This document shows, piece after piece, positions 10,313-23,141 of a stretch of DNA of 64,000 bases. The translations under genes and the position numbers were made by a program. Position 1 is the stretch's first letter, and each line of letters begins with the position of its first letter. The notes under the pieces were generated by a model. That model saw only the letters and a list, made by a program, of their open reading frames with translations. It did no database searches and had not been told where the DNA came from. Source of the stretch: Palaemon carinicauda (lineage: Eukaryota > Arthropoda > Malacostraca > Decapoda > Palaemonidae); the NCBI RefSeq assembly GCF_036898095.1, contig NC_090744.1, positions 99,395,740 through 99,459,739 on the forward strand, written 5' to 3'.

Positions 10313-11530
10313 ACAGGCAAGACCTACTAAATACGCCGTCCCTAACTGGATTTGTTTTCACAACGATTTGGTGAAGTACACTATTCCAGTTTTGAGCTTT
10401 CGCTATACAGGGGTTTTATCTTCATTTCAAAACTTGAACTCGTTTTGGATAGATTTAATTATGGTGACGAAGAGAGTATGGACTCTCTTTCACTTTTAAA
10501 TGGCCGACCCTTCCCTTAGACGGAAGTGTTGGTGACGAAGAGAGTATGGACTCTCTTTCACTTTTAAATGACCGACCCTTCCCTTAGACGGAAGTGTGTT
10601 TAGGTTTTTGGTAATTTTGCTTAACAAGTTATAGTTCTATTTATTTTATATCTCTCCGCCTTTATAGGCCTCTTCGATTAACTTTCCATTTATTATAAAC
10701 TTATAAAAAATTAATTTTTATGTTTGTTTATATGCGACCTTTCCTAATAGTAGGCGGTCCTTACTTGGATCCGAAGTTAATTAACATTGAGCCCGTCATA
10801 TCGTTTTTCCTTTTAAGAATTTATACTTTTTTAATTTTAATGTTTTTGAAAGAATTTCTTTGATAGTCTCGTACTGTTTTCAAAGATGAACTAACGTTTA
10901 GTTTAGTCTCCGCAGTTGTTGACGTTCAGAACGTTCAACATGCGCTCTATCGTTACGATAGAGAGAGAGTATTTCACGGTTTCACGTTGCAGTAAGAGTA
11001 AATCGATTCTAGCGTTTCGTTCATTCTTTCTTAGCTTAAATGGTTTTAATTCTAATAAAGGAACTTTTTATTTGGGAAACCTTTCAGTTTTTTCCTTTAA
11101 CAAATAATATGTTTTAACGATATATAATTGGGCTCTTCTCTCAGGTTCTAAGTCAAGAGAGAGAGAGAGAGATAGAGACGGAGGGAGAGAGAGGAGAATA
11201 AACGTTTCGTTCAAGCGGGTAACGTTGTTCTCGTTTTTTACTCTTCTCCCTAGTCGCTATAGGGGAAGAAGGTAAAACGTTTCTAGAGTTTTATTCTTGT
11301 TCCCAGGCTTTATGCGGTGAGAGATTTTAAACGTAGTTTATTTGATCTAGTGTTTAGTCTCTTTTCCAGCCACTGAATTCTTTATCTTTCATTATGTTTT
11401 TCTGTTGCATTGTAAACTGTTTTCGCAATTACTACCTTTTAATGAAGGATAGGATTGCGTGTTTCAGGTACAAATCACTTAAAGTTTCGATTTCAGTGAA
11501 ATAAGTGCAAACAGAAAATCAAAATTGATA
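10313..11530. other. A1 5' leader
   Basis: No long ORF. It contains a 56-bp near-perfect direct duplication (gtgacgaagagagtatggac at about 10462 and again at 10531) and a GA-rich tract at 11155-11200. The equivalent leader of A2 (35580-36720) is alignable throughout. Confidence 0.6.
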
Positions 11531-11532
11531 AA

Positions 11533-13700
11533 GTGATATGCGCAAAGTGTTACAGTGTTGCGTTCGAGGGTTCGTCTGTTCGTGCCAGTTGTTCACCTAG
11601 TCCGATACCTCTTACAAGCTCCCAAGCCCAGGGGAGAAGTAATGTCGAAGGACTTATGGGTTCCACAGGCCTTGATCGACGAACAGACGTTTCCCTCCGT
11701 GGTTTCGGGTGTATCTACACACGTTGCCGACGTGATCACCCCACCCACACAAAGACGAGAGAGCCCATTTATTCCTCGTCTGCGGAAGAGGTTTCTCGCA
11801 GAAACCATGGACCAAATCTTGCAGCTATTAAGTGCAAGTCGGTCCCTTCCGCGCAAGTCCAACGGCCTAGGTGTAGCCACTGGGTCAGTTCGGACTCGCT
11901 GCAGTCTTCAACGACTGCACACCTTCCGAGAGAGGCAAGGTGGTACCGCAACAGGCAGTAACTCCGTCTGTTGCCGCACCAGCTGTTTTAGACCCTCAGT
12001 CACAACGGACAGTAGCTCCGTTTGTTGCCGTCTTTTATAGACCCTAGTGGTCCATGCTGCAGATATGCAGTCTCAGCTTGCTTCCTTCATGCAGGAGTAT
12101 CGTGCTGAGAAGGTTGACACTGCACCTGTTAACCTACAACCTGCCACGGTTGTGCGCTCAGCAGATACTGCGGCTGCCTGCTCCCACACTCCACCTGTGA
12201 GAGCTCCACCACCGATGCGCAGTCGACCCTGCCAGACGCATGTTCATGCTGCACCCTCCGTTGACATGCGTGAGCTACCGCATCAGCAGTGGGAAGGTGC
12301 TGTCAAGCTGCCGTGTTTTGCCACAATGCGGCATGCTCCGCAACCCACGGCAGTCCCTCCCACGCACCAGCACTCCGCTTTTGTTGTTGCCAGCTCCCAC
12401 ACTCCGACTGCGGAGAAGGTTGACGATGCACCCGTTGGCCTACAGCCTGCCACGGTTGTGCGCCCGGCATGGCTGCCTGCTCCCACACTCTTGTTGTGAG
12501 AGCTCCTCCACCCATGCGCAGTCTACCCTGCCAGACGCATGCTGACTCCCACAGACACACGGAGCACTCCGTTGCCGTGCGTGAGCTACCACAAGCTGCC
12601 GTGTTTTGACACGGTGTGTCAGCCTCAGCAACACACTGTGGTTACCGCCACTCGCCCGCAGCAAACTAGTCAGTCAGGAGTTGAGGCTTCCCCACACAGC
12701 TTTAACTCACAGACTGTCAAACAGTTACATGACATTGCCTTCTGGTGTGCTACTAATACACTAGTGCTGTATGTCCTCACGCACCTGTTGGGGTTGACAG
12801 TTCAGTTTTTGACAGTTCACAGACTGTCAAGCAGTTTCATAACGTTGCCTTCTGGTCTGCTGCTTATGCACCAGTGAAACCCTCACTGAGATAACCTAGC
12901 TTTTCTCGGACATGGTTCCTGTAAATGAGAAAGTGCTGTTCTCCCTCCTTCTGATATTCCCTTGAGGACTCTGTCATTTGGAGAGGAGCCTTAAGCTGCT
13001 TAGCCTCCTATGGACTTTAATTAAAGCATAACATGCTTCCAGGGAGGGTAAATGGTTCCGCTTCAGTCGCTAACCCCGTCTGTTGCCACACCTGCTCCCA
13101 TAGACCTTGGGCTTTGTTGCAAGACATGCAGTCCAAGCTTAGTCCTTGATAGAGGATTTTTTACGGAGAAGAACCTTCTTGCCAACAACCTTCCTACCGG
13201 TTGGTTGTACGCCCTGTTGACGCTGAGGTATCCTACTCACGTCCGCCAGTTGAGATGGTTCCTCCACCGGTGCGACCCAGTGTGGGTTGCCAGTCGCAAG
13301 TTGACGTTAAGCTACTCTCGGAGGTGGTTGTGGACGTTCAGTGTGTCACTGGGAAGACGTTCAACAACCAGCAGAGGTGACTTGTTGTGACGCAGTGCGG
13401 CAACCTCAGCAACCCGATAAGGGGTTGTCTGCACTACCCAGACAGTCTAGACAGTTTCGGGTTGTCGCTGTACTTCCTCGCTTCCCCATGGTTGACAGTT
13501 CACAGACTGTGCAGCAGTACCATGATCTTGTGTCCGGCTCCGTCACGCATCCACCAGTGCGACCGGATTCAACGAGTCAGACGTTGCCCACTCCGTTGCC
13601 GTTTCCTCATCAGTTTCGGATGAGGAACCCTCTGATGAGGACATGGCTGAACAAGACGATCAACCCCCAGCCCTGCTATCCATCCAGAAGATGCTGAAGA
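11533..13700 (+). pseudogene. A1 Gag relic
   Basis: Overlapping broken frames encode an Arg/Pro/Ser/Gln-rich protein that matches A2 segment by segment, for example EEVSR, KSVPSAQVQRP, and VRPVDAEVSY/HVRQ-type repeats. The frame changes several times and there are stops. A 110-bp tandem duplication (cacagactgtcaa at 12711 and 12821) is also present in A2. The C-terminal part (ALLSIQKMLKKE, about 13680) runs directly into RT connection sequence. The role is inferred from position in the element; no zinc finger is intact. Confidence 0.6.
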
Positions 13701-14650
13701 AGGAACACGGCCCTGTCAGGCTGTGGATGAGTCTGGTTAGGACACTGTCATCCGTGGTTCAATTGGTGTCACTTGGAAGACTATACCTCCGTCCTCTTCG
13801 GTTTCATCTAGCTCTTCACTGGAAAAGGACAAGACGCTAGAAGCGGTCTCGATCCCGGTTTCCGGAAGATAAGTCTGGTCTGACTTGATGAAAGGACTTT
13901 ATCAACCTTTTATAGGGTCTTCCCCTGACTGTTCAGACTCCCAACCACGTTCTCTTCTCAGTCGCATCGGACGTAGGCTGGGGTGCGACCTTAGGCGGTA
14001 GGGAATGCTCGGGATTATGGAACTCGAGTCAAAGGACAATGCATTTTATCTGCAAGAAGCTTCTGGCAGTACGTCTGACCTGGAAAGCTTCAGGTCTCTC
14101 CTTCAAGGCAAAGTAGTGGAGGTGAACACGGACAACTCCCTGCTTTGATGTTCATCTCCTAGCAAGGAGGGACCTACTCTCTGACATGGTGCGAGTTCGC
14201 AAGTGACCTCCTCTCCTGTTCAACAGGTCTAGACTTTTCACTAGTAACAAGTTTCTTCCAAGGCAACTTGAATGTCTTAGCAGATTGTCTCAGTAGGAAG
14301 GGACTATAATTCCAACATTTTGGACCCTCCACAAAGATGTATGCAAGAGACTTTGGGTCACCTGGGGCCAGCCAACCATAGATCTCTTCGCAACCTCGAT
14401 GTCCAAGAGGCTCTCAATACTTTGCTCACCTATCCCGGACCCAGCAGTGGTTCTTTTAGATGCCTTTCTACTAGATTAGTCTCATCTAGATCTATATGCA
14501 TTCCCTCCGTTCTAGATTGTCAACAAGGTACTGCAGAAGTTCGCCTCTCACGATGGGACAAAGTTGACACTAGTTGCTTCCCTCTGGCCCGCGAGAGAAT
14601 AACTTACCGAGGTACTTCGATGGCTAGTAGACGTTCCCAGAACTCTTCCC
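13700..14650 (+). pseudogene. A1 RT-connection / RNase H / MT-like relic
   Basis: VRLWMSLVRTLSSV then LGRLYLRPLRFHL (13705-13810) is the RT thumb/connection segment that precedes RNase H in all B copies; the palm and fingers are missing. RNase H is reduced to a decayed core (SDVGWGATL at about 13965; GNLNVLADCLSR at about 14270). The MT-like segment (TIDLFATSMSKRL, then CSPIPDP, YAFPPF) lies at about 14370-14510 with frame errors. Confidence 0.7.
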
Positions 14651-14679
14651 CTAAGGGTGGACCTGCTACGTCTGCCACG

Positions 14680-15780
14680 CGTAAGAAGGTACTCCAAGGC
14701 CTCCACGCTCTTCGTCTCACTGCCTTCAGAGTTTCGAAAGACTCTCGAGAACTAGAGATTTTTCGAAGGAGGCAACCAGAGCGATTGTTAGAGCAAGGAG
14801 AACATCCACCCTTAGAGTCTACCAATCGAAGTGGGAAATCTTCCGAAACTGGTGCAAGTCAGTATCCGTATCCTCGACCAGTACCTCTGTAACTCAAATA
14901 GCTGACTTCCTCTTATATCTGAGGAAAGAGCGATCTCTTTCAGCTCCCACTATCAAGGGTTACAGAAGCATGTTGGCATCAGTCTTCCGTCACAGAGGCT
15001 TAGATCTTTCCAACAATAAAGATCTACAGGACCTCCTTAAGTCTTTTGAGACCACGAAGGAGCGTCGTTTGGTTACACCTGGTTGGAATTTAGACGTGGT
15101 TCTAAGATTCCTTATGTTAGACAGGTTCGAACCTCTTCAATCAGCCTCCCTGAAAGATCTCACCTTTAAGACTCTTTTCCTGATATGCTTAACCACAGCT
15201 AAAAGAGTCAGTGAGATTCATGCCTTCAGCAAGAACATCGGATTCTCATCCGAAACGGCTACATGTTCTACATCTTGGTTTTCTAGCCAAACACGAGCTG
15301 CCTTCTCGGCCTTGACCAATATCGTTCGATATTCCAAACTTATCGTATGGTTGGAAATGAACTAGAAAGAGTATTATGTCCTGTAAGAGCTCTTAAGTTC
15401 TATTTTAAAAACCTTTACGAGGCCCGTCTGAAGCTTTATGGTGTTCAGTTAAGAATTCATCTTTGCCTATGTCAGAGAATTCTTTATCCTATTATTTTCA
15501 GACTGTTAATACGAGAAGCTCATTCCCTTCTGAATGAGGAAGACCAAGCTTGGCTGAAGGTAAGGACACACGAAGTTAGAGCTGTCACAACTTCCGTGAC
15601 CTTTAAACAAAATAGATCTCTGCAAAATATATTCGACGCAACCTTTTGGAAAAGCTAATCAGTGTTCGCGTCTTTTATCTTAAGAATGTCCAGTCTCTTT
15701 ACGAGAACTGCTACACTCTGGGACCATTCGTAGCAACGAGTGCAGTAGTGGTGGGGGCTCCACCACTACAATTCCCTAAT
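14680..15780 (+). pseudogene. A1 tyrosine recombinase relic
   Basis: N-terminal core-binding domain: YQSKWEIF (about 14820) and SLSAPTIKGYRSMLASVFR (about 14935). Catalytic domain: TAKRVSEIHAFS (first catalytic Arg, about 15200), THEVRAVTTS (His-x-x-Arg, about 15570), and FYLKNV with the expected Tyr (about 15675). A frameshift around 15280-15360 ends one frame at WLEMN and restarts in another (VGNELERVLCPVRALKFY). A2 has the same break at the same place, so it is ancestral. A further stop lies at about 15656. Confidence 0.8.
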
Positions 15781-16189
15781 TCCAGAACCTTTTTAATCTT
15801 TCTCTTGAAATATTTTTGGGTTGTCCGGAAGGCTAAGAAGCCTTTCGCATCCTACTTGATTTGGCGGGTGGCCAAAATCATTTCTTGAGAAGCGCCTAGA
15901 TTAGAGGTTTTGATGAGGACCTTTAGTATGGGTTGCAACCCTTCATACTTCAGCTCCTAGGAGTCGCTCAGCATCCTATGAGGATCGCGAGGCTCAGTAA
16001 GGAAGACGTACTTAAAAAGGCAGAGTAATTGTTCAAGTCGTCTTCCTTACCAGGTACTTATTTATTTTATGCTTGTTATTTTGAATAACTGCTAAAATGA
16101 AATACGGAATACTTAGCTCATAATGTCAACTTGTTATGCTGGTCTCTACCCACCCCCCTGGGTGTGAATCAGCTATATGATCATCGGGT

Positions 16190-16282
16190 AAGTTTGATAT
16201 TGAAAAATGTTATTTTCCTTAGTAAAATAAATTTTTGAATATACTTACCCGATGATCATAAATTAAAGGGCCCACCCTTCCT
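16190..16282 (+). repeat. A1 internal complementary region (ICR)
   Basis: The first half (ctatatgatcatcgggtaag through gatattgaaaaa) is the inverted complement of the left outer edge. The second half (tgttattttccttagtaaaa through acccgatgatcata) is the inverted complement of the right outer edge. In DIRS elements the ICR is proposed to splint the two ends to form a circle. Confidence 0.9.
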
Positions 16283-16309
16283 CCCCAATAGAGAACCAGT
16301 GGGACAGAG

Positions 16310-16508
16310 GAGAAAATTGGTTCGTTGTTGACATAGAGTACTTGAGTACCTACTTGACAGATGGCGCTGTTGATGTACACCCCACCTGTATAGCGATCGC
16401 TGGCGTATTCCTCCCGTAGATTTTGTCTGTCGGGCAGCAGGGATGCAGCTATATGATCATCGGGTAAGTATATTCAAAAATTTATTTTACTAAGGAAAAT
16501 AACATTTT
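16310..16508 (-). repeat. A1 right ITR
   Basis: Inverted partner of the left ITR, ending at aaaataacatttt. The sequence immediately beyond (agaaagtgatgg) does not resemble family B. Confidence 0.85.
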
Positions 16509-16525
16509 AGAAAGTGATGGTTAGC

Positions 16526-17188
16526 AATACAGTAAACCCTCGCCACTTCCTGGTTCAAGTTTTACGGCCTCAGTGAATCAGTGATTTGTAAAAAAAAAAT
16601 ATTCATAGAAAAATAAAAATAAAAAAATACCGCCATATTGGCAGCCGTATTGCGGAAAGCAGCGTTGTTTCATTGTAATGCAAGAGAGAAACGATTTCCC
16701 AGGATTCCAGACAAAGAGAGAACCTCTCTCAGAGCCTTTGTAAATACCCACGGCCTATCAGAATAGGCACGTGATTAGTTCCCGGCACGAGATCGACAAA
16801 TGACGGCACGTGTGGATGTATCCTGTGTGTTGATTGGCTGCGCATCATCGCATCTTCTCCCAGCTTCTTCCTTTGTTGTGTCTCGCCACTCTCGTTCACG
16901 TTGTCAACTGTGTCTCACGTATCTTAGTATTGTGTTCGAAATTAACTTTTTGATAAGCCCTTACAATGCCTCCCTGCAAATGATTCCTCTAGTGAGCTAA
17001 AAAGGAAGAGGAAGATGATGACCATCAGTGAAAAGGTCAAACTTTTAGATATGTTAAAACTATGCCACTGTGGCACACCATTATGGAGTGAATGAATCGA
17101 CCATGCACTATATAAAAAAAGATGAAGCTAACATACGCAAAACTGCTGCAATAAGCTTTAATAAAGAAGCGAAACGTTTGGTAAATCG
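16526..17188 (+). mobile_element. T3: 5' fragment of a Tigger-like transposon
   Basis: It starts with TA + CAGTAAACCCTCGCC at 16528, the T1-type terminus, followed by an upstream region and the start of a transposase gene. It is cut at about 17188 by the start of DIRS copy B2, so only the left end survives here. Confidence 0.7.
16964..17188 (+). pseudogene. Tigger transposase N-terminal relic (CENP-B HTH)
   Basis: The first codons read MPPCK then stop. A nearby frame gives SSELKRKRKMMTISEKVKLL followed by DML, the same conserved block as in the T1 ORF. After a small frame disruption come VNESTMHYIKKDEANIR and ISFNKEAKRLVN, completing a CENP-B-type DNA-binding domain. No catalytic domain follows because B2 begins. 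Confidence 0.7.
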
Positions 17189-18600
17189 CAAGACTTCTTG
17201 TGTTTACTGGACCTGAAGGCTGTGTACTTCCAGATCCCAGTCCATCCGTCTTCAAGGAAGTACTTAGGATTCAGCATAGACAACAAGGAGTACCAGTTCA
17301 AGGTGCCGTGTTTCGGTCTCTCCACAGCACCACAGGGTTTCACCGGACTGTTCACCCTAATTTCATCATAGGCACTCAGGATCGGCTTCCGTCTCCTCCG
17401 TTATCTGGATGACTGCCTGATCCTCGCAGACTCGGATTCATTCCCTCTTTGACAACGAGACAAACTTCTACGACTTTGCCTGGATCTAAGGATCATGGTA
17501 AGTCTCGAGAGGTCCGCTCTGCTGCCCAATCAATGACTGATTCACCTAGGCATGATTATAGACACCAATCTCCATAAAGCCTTTCCATCAGACGACAGGA
17601 TAGCAAGGCTGAGAAGAGTCGCAAGCCCTTTCCTCAGATGAGAAGAGCTTCCAACCCAATCGTGGTTACGTCTCCTCGGTCAACTTTCACCCTTGGCTCG
17701 TCTAGTCCTCAACAGTCGCCTCAGGGTGAGGTCTCTCCAGGGGGGACTCAGGTCCGAGTGGAATCAAGGTTGCGATTCCCTGGACATCATGATCCCTATG
17801 GATCCTTCAGAACGGACGAACCCCCAGTGGTGGGCAACAGGCGAGAACCTACGGGAAAGAATGGATCTTCTCGTTCCTTCCCCCGGTTTGGAGGCTGTTA
17901 TCAGACACCTCAAAGGAACGAGGGGGGGGGGGGGGAGGACCACGTTCTGTACCACAGGACCTTTGCCCTGTGGTCAGAATTGGAAAAGTGCCTCCATATA
18001 AATCTGCTAGAGATGAAGGCTGTTCTTCATGGCCCTTCAACAGTGCCAACAAAGACCTAGCGGATCACTCTGTGGTGTGATGAGCGACAACACCACAGTA
18101 GTGGCTTATATCAACAAGCAAGGAGGTACCTTTTCAAAGCAGCTATCCCATCTCTCAGTAGAGATACTGAGATAGACCGAAGTCCACTCGATGCCTCTAT
18201 CGGCTCACTTCATTCCAGACAAAGGGAATGTGCTCGCCGACTGTCGGAGCAGAGCATCTCAGATAATGAGTACCGAGTGGTCCTTGGATCATCCAGTGCC
18301 CAACAAAGTCCTGACTTTGTAGGGTTACCCGACTGTGGATCGGTTCGCTACAGCGCTGAACTTCAAGCTCCCGCTGTATTGCCCCCAGTCCCAGATCCCA
18401 AAGCACTCTGGCAAGATGCCTTCCAACAACAGTGGGACAGCACCGACGTGTGCGCTTTTCCCCCATTCTGTCTGATGAGGAGCGTGCTCAACAAGACCAG
18501 AATATCGGCCAATCGCTCAATGACCCTTTATAGCTACGCTATGGCATCACGCACAATGGTTTCCGGACCTTCCGGGAGAACTACCTCTGCGGCACAAGCT
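17189..18600 (+). pseudogene. B2 RT / RNase H / MT relic
   Basis: It starts at the RT palm (LDLKAVYFQIPVHPSSRKYL by frame, about 17205-17265), then FKVPCFGLSTAPQGF. LRYLDDCLILADS at about 17395-17435 retains the YLDD catalytic box. The thumb reads LGMIIDTNLHKAFPSDDRI with frame breaks. RNase H shows the LEMKA (Glu, about 18010) and MSDNTTVVAYINKQGGTFS (Asp, about 18080) blocks. MT-like sequence with SPVPDPKALWQDAFQQQW is at about 18385-18440 and FPPFCLM follows. Multiple frameshifts and a poly-G tract at about 17925-17937 break it. Confidence 0.75.
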
Positions 18601-19623
18601 ACTCAAACAACCACATGCCAACATCTTTCACAAAGCCGTAGCTTCGCTTCGATTTCACGCCTGGAGACTATCCAGCACCTCCTCACTAAGAGCGGATTGT
18701 CGCAACAAGTTGCGAACGGGATGTCTGGACACCTGCGCAGGTCATCTGCAGGGGCCAACCAAGCAAAGTGGCGAGTTTTCTGTGGTTGGAATCGTGAAGG
18801 GGTATCTCTCCACTCGATACCACTATTCCAGCAAGAGCGGAGTTCTTAGTTTATTTGTGGGAAGAATGCGCCTTTCAGTCTCGGCAATGAAAGGCTATCG
18901 CTCAGCCTTAAGTCTAGCCTTCAGGCCCAAAAGAGCATACTTTTCTTCCTTGCTGGTACTTTCTCTACTCATACAAAAATACGATCTTACCTGCCCTCAG
19001 TCGGAAGTGAGACCTCCTCCAGGGAACATGGTTCGAATTCTCAGGCCTCTTAGGAGGCTTCCCTACGATCCATTTCGCCAGGCTTCAAATTGCCACCTAA
19101 CTTGGAAGGCAGTGTTCCTACAAGCTTTGGCCTCGGCCAAGCGAGTCAGTGAACTTCATGGTCTCTCGTATGACATCGCCCATGCAAGGGGATGAGGGGA
19201 GGTAACGTTCAGATTCGTCTCTGAGTTTGTGGCCAAGACACAGAATCCGGGAGTGCCGGATCCTCGATTCGACTCTTTCTGGATTTCGAGTCTTCGTTCT
19301 GTAACAGAGGACCCAGACCATCTCCTACTGTGTCCAGTAAGGAGTCTGAGGTTATATCTCAAAAAATGGCTGCATTCGTCCCCAAGTGCAAGCTTTGTTT
19401 GTGAGCACTGGGAGAACAAAGAGGAGGGTCACTAAGAATACCATCTCCGCATGGATTCGTAGATGATCCATCTGTCCCTGAATCCTGACCCTCCTCCGTC
19501 ATGTCGCCTTAGAGTGCATGATGCCAGGGTTGTAGCTACGTCCCTGACCTTCAAGAAGAACTTCTCAGTGACGCAGGTTCTACAAGCAGGGGTGTGGAAG
19601 CGTCAGACGACCTTCACAGCCCA
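18600..19623 (+). pseudogene. B2 tyrosine recombinase, N-terminal and central part
   Basis: The core-binding domain is at about 18770-18960 (QAKWRVFCGW; LSVSAMKGYRSALSLAFR). First catalytic Arg: ASAKRVSELHGLS at about 19133. A stop (TGA) at about 19193 follows YDIAHARG. The VHDARVVATSLTFKKN block at about 19517 carries His and Arg. The reading stops at VWKRQTTFTAH, where T4 is inserted. The next codon, TAC for the catalytic Tyr, is on the far side at about 29527. Confidence 0.8.
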
Positions 19624-20031
19624 CAGTGAACCCTCATTTATCGCGGTAGATAGGTTCCAGACGCGGCCGCGATAGGTGAAAATCCGCGAAGTAGTGACAC
19701 CATATTTACCTATTTATTCAACATGTATATTCAGACTTTTAAAACCTTCCCTTGTACGTAGTACTGTTAACAAACTACCCTTTAACGTACAGAACACTTA
19801 ATGCATGTACTACAGTACCCTAAACTAAAACAGGCACAAATATTAAAGGCAATTTTATATCATGCGTTTCCTAAACACGCTAAAAAGCACGTTAAAAAAT
19901 GGCAACCAATGTTTTGTTTACATTTATCTCTGATCATAATGAAGAAACAAACTGGAGGTAGAGCTTTGCTTATTACCCAGACATATTTCCCATACTATTC
20001 CCTTAGAACTACATCACATCTTCCTACTTTA

Positions 20032-20923
<892 letters not shown>

Positions 20924-21035
20924 GTAGCGATACACGAGGTGCTACAGATACTGTATGTAGGGAGGGGTCCTACTATCCTTTTCACTCTTATTTATTTATT
21001 TTATTTTTTTTTTTTTGGAAAAGGAGCAGGGCGGG

Positions 21036-21131
21036 TCCATCAGGACGACATGGCTATCTTACCCAAAAATAGATTTTTCGCTTCGCTCAAAATCCGTTTT
21101 TTGGGCTCAAGCCATGTCGTCCTGATGGAAG
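21036..21131 (-). repeat. Element C internal complementary region (ICR)
   Basis: 21036-21097 is the exact inverted complement of the left outer edge (20546-20606). 21097-21131 is the inverted complement of the right outer edge (29293-29327). The two halves meet at a run of T shared by both ends. This is the textbook DIRS arrangement. Confidence 0.95.
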
Positions 21132-22037
21132 TATACCAGAGCATTACTGTATCTGTGGATTCTCAATACGTGCCGTACTCCTCAAGAATGTTTCTTAGTC
21201 AACTCGACTGACAGACCTAAGATGTTACCGTTATACATCTTTTCACTAATCATAAGCCATGAAAGTGCTTCCTGCCCCCTACAGGGAGGAGTCCTACTAG
21301 ACTCTAGAAACGAACGAAGAGTACATATACCTATGTATGAATCACTCGCCAGCCAGTACCATATAGTGGTCTCACTCTATATGAAGTAAAGCGAAGTCTT
21401 ACGGGACTACAGTATCCAAAAGAAAAAGTCCCGACCAGCACCCTGGTCGAAGTAAAATTAGACAAAAGGTTATATCTGCGTAGGATTAAACTTGCTGCTA
21501 CCACCATCCTCAGAAAGGGGTGGAGTCCTTATTGCTAAGGAAAGTATAAACCAGTATAATCCAGGCTTTGCATTAAGGAATAGGCTATTAAAGATATCCC
21601 CGATTAATATACATAGGCTAAATGCTCAAAAATCAATATGAAATCAAAAATAGGTGAAGGAGACGCAAGGTTCCCGAGAACAAGTTTATTGAGAAACAAT
21701 AAATAGACATGGTCACCATAAATATGAACATATGCTAGGTGGATGACCAACAATTTACACAAGTACTGTAGTGCATGGATGAATGATTATCTGAAAGAAA
21801 ACATATGTGTCACTTACACATACCCCGGTATCAAACTTAACGTCCATGTTACTACTTTGCTGACAATAGCGTTGGCAAACGCTTGGCACACCTGTCTGTA
21901 CTTGTGCTACCATCACCATAACGTTGGAACAGTCACTGTGGGCTCTGAGAGCCTTCACTACCAGTTATATCAACGCATATAACTAACCATTCACCCAAGA
22001 ATCCAAGTCCCAAATGATTCCGCTGTTCCTCGCAGAG
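21132..22037. other. Element C 3' untranslated region
   Basis: Between the ICR and the YR stop codon. No ORF of note and no recognisable regulatory site. Position suggests it is the 3' UTR of the genomic RNA. Confidence 0.6.
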
Positions 22038-23141
22038 TTAAACAGCAGGGTTAACGACGCAACCAACTGCTACCACAGACCTCTTTAGTTGCTCCACTTG
22101 CTTAGCATAGTGGCGAAAGAATACCCTGGAAGACTTCCAGCCAGTGTATGAACGAAGGTGTTCAAAATCCATAAAGTTAAAGAAGTTTAAGGATGAAGCA
22201 ACTTTCCTCGGATCATGACCTGCGGGTGAACTGTCAGGATCCGCTCTGCGAATAAAATATGTAATTTTCGCCCTAAGCTGATTTAAAGATAAATTCGAGC
22301 CCGATGTTTCTCCTCTGAATAGTTGGCCCCCATGGAAGTCTGAAGTTCTACGAAGATAGACCTTAAGGCATTCTACGGGACATAGAGATGCATCTTCTTT
22401 CAGAGGGCAGATTCTCCAGGGACCCCACCTGTTGGTGGGCAACTCGTTCTTAGCGAGAAACGTAGGGTCCGGAAACAGGTTCAGTTCTCCCCCATCCAGG
22501 AACTGAACTCGGCCCTCCTCTCTCGAGAGGGCCACAATCTCACTAACTCTGGCCCCAGAAGCAAGGGCAAAAAGGAAGATCACTTTTTGAGTCAGGTCCT
22601 TCAACGCACATTCCTCATTATCTAGTAATGAGGCAAAATGAAGGACTTTGTCTAACGACCATGAAATAGGCTTTGGAGGAGCTGATGGTCTAAGCCTAGC
22701 ACAGGCCTTTGGGATCTTATTAAACATCTCGTTAGCGAGGTCTACCTGGAAGGCATATAGAATGGGTCTTGTTAGAGCTGACTTACATGTAGAAATTGTG
22801 TTCGCCGCCAGCCCCTGTCCGTGGAGGTGAATGAAGAAGGATAGGCAGAACTCCGTAGAGATCTCGTGCGGGTTCTTATCTTTGACAAAGGCTACCCATT
22901 TCTTCCACGCAGATTCGTACTGCCTCCTAGTAGACTTACACTTGTATTCTTCCAGGAAGTCGATACTATCTTTCGAGATTCCGAACCGTTTTTTCACCGC
23001 TAGGGAGAGAAAATCATGAGCTGCAGGGTTCGGGTTTTCTGTAATGAAGCGAAGACAGTCGACTTCTGGACTTGCTGGGACAGAACTGGGTCCGGGAGTG
23101 GTAGAAACCTCAGTCGTAGTTCCAGAGCTAGAGGGAACCAT
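22038..23141 (-). CDS. Element C tyrosine recombinase (367 aa from the first ATG)
   Basis: DNA strand-exchange enzyme that would integrate a circular DNA copy of the element in the nucleus. From the ATG at 23141, residues about 54-150 form the core-binding (SAM-like) domain (STRRQYESAWKKWVAF; LAANTISTCKSALTRP). Residues about 160-350 form the catalytic domain, with Arg198 (SGARVSEIVAL), His309 and Arg312 (GHDPRKVAS), Trp335 and nucleophile Tyr345 (VFFRHYAKQ). The tetrad is complete. The frame stays open upstream to 24749, but that part is an antisense-free shadow of the RT gene in another frame. The gene overlaps the RT frame by 142 nt. Start choice is tentative; expression from the genomic RNA by another route is possible. 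Confidence 0.88.
   Translation of the reverse strand: MVPSSSGTTTEVSTTPGPSSVPASPEVDCLRFITENPNPAAHDFLSLAVKKRFGISKDSIDFLEEYKCKSTRRQYESAWKKWVAFVKDKNPHEISTEFCLSFFIHLHGQGLAANTISTCKSALTRPILYAFQVDLANEMFNKIPKACARLRPSAPPKPISWSLDKVLHFASLLDNEECALKDLTQKVIFLFALASGARVSEIVALSREEGRVQFLDGGELNLFPDPTFLAKNELPTNRWGPWRICPLKEDASLCPVECLKVYLRRTSDFHGGQLFRGETSGSNLSLNQLRAKITYFIRRADPDSSPAGHDPRKVASSLNFFNFMDFEHLRSYTGWKSSRVFFRHYAKQVEQLKRSVVAVGCVVNPAV

Larger units (their letters stand above)
10128..16508 (+). mobile_element. A1: DIRS family A copy, RT palm deleted
   Basis: The left edge (tttttcaatatcaaacttac, about 10128) and the right edge (ending aaaataacatttt at 16508) are both represented, inverted and adjacent, in an ICR at about 16190-16282. 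This is the hallmark of DIRS elements. ITRs are about 180 bp, sharing gccagcgatcgctata and catcaacagcgccatctgtc. The order is Gag relic, RT connection/RNase H/MT relic, YR relic, ICR, right ITR. The RT palm with YxDD is absent. The element abuts the decayed 3' terminus of B1. Confidence 0.85.
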
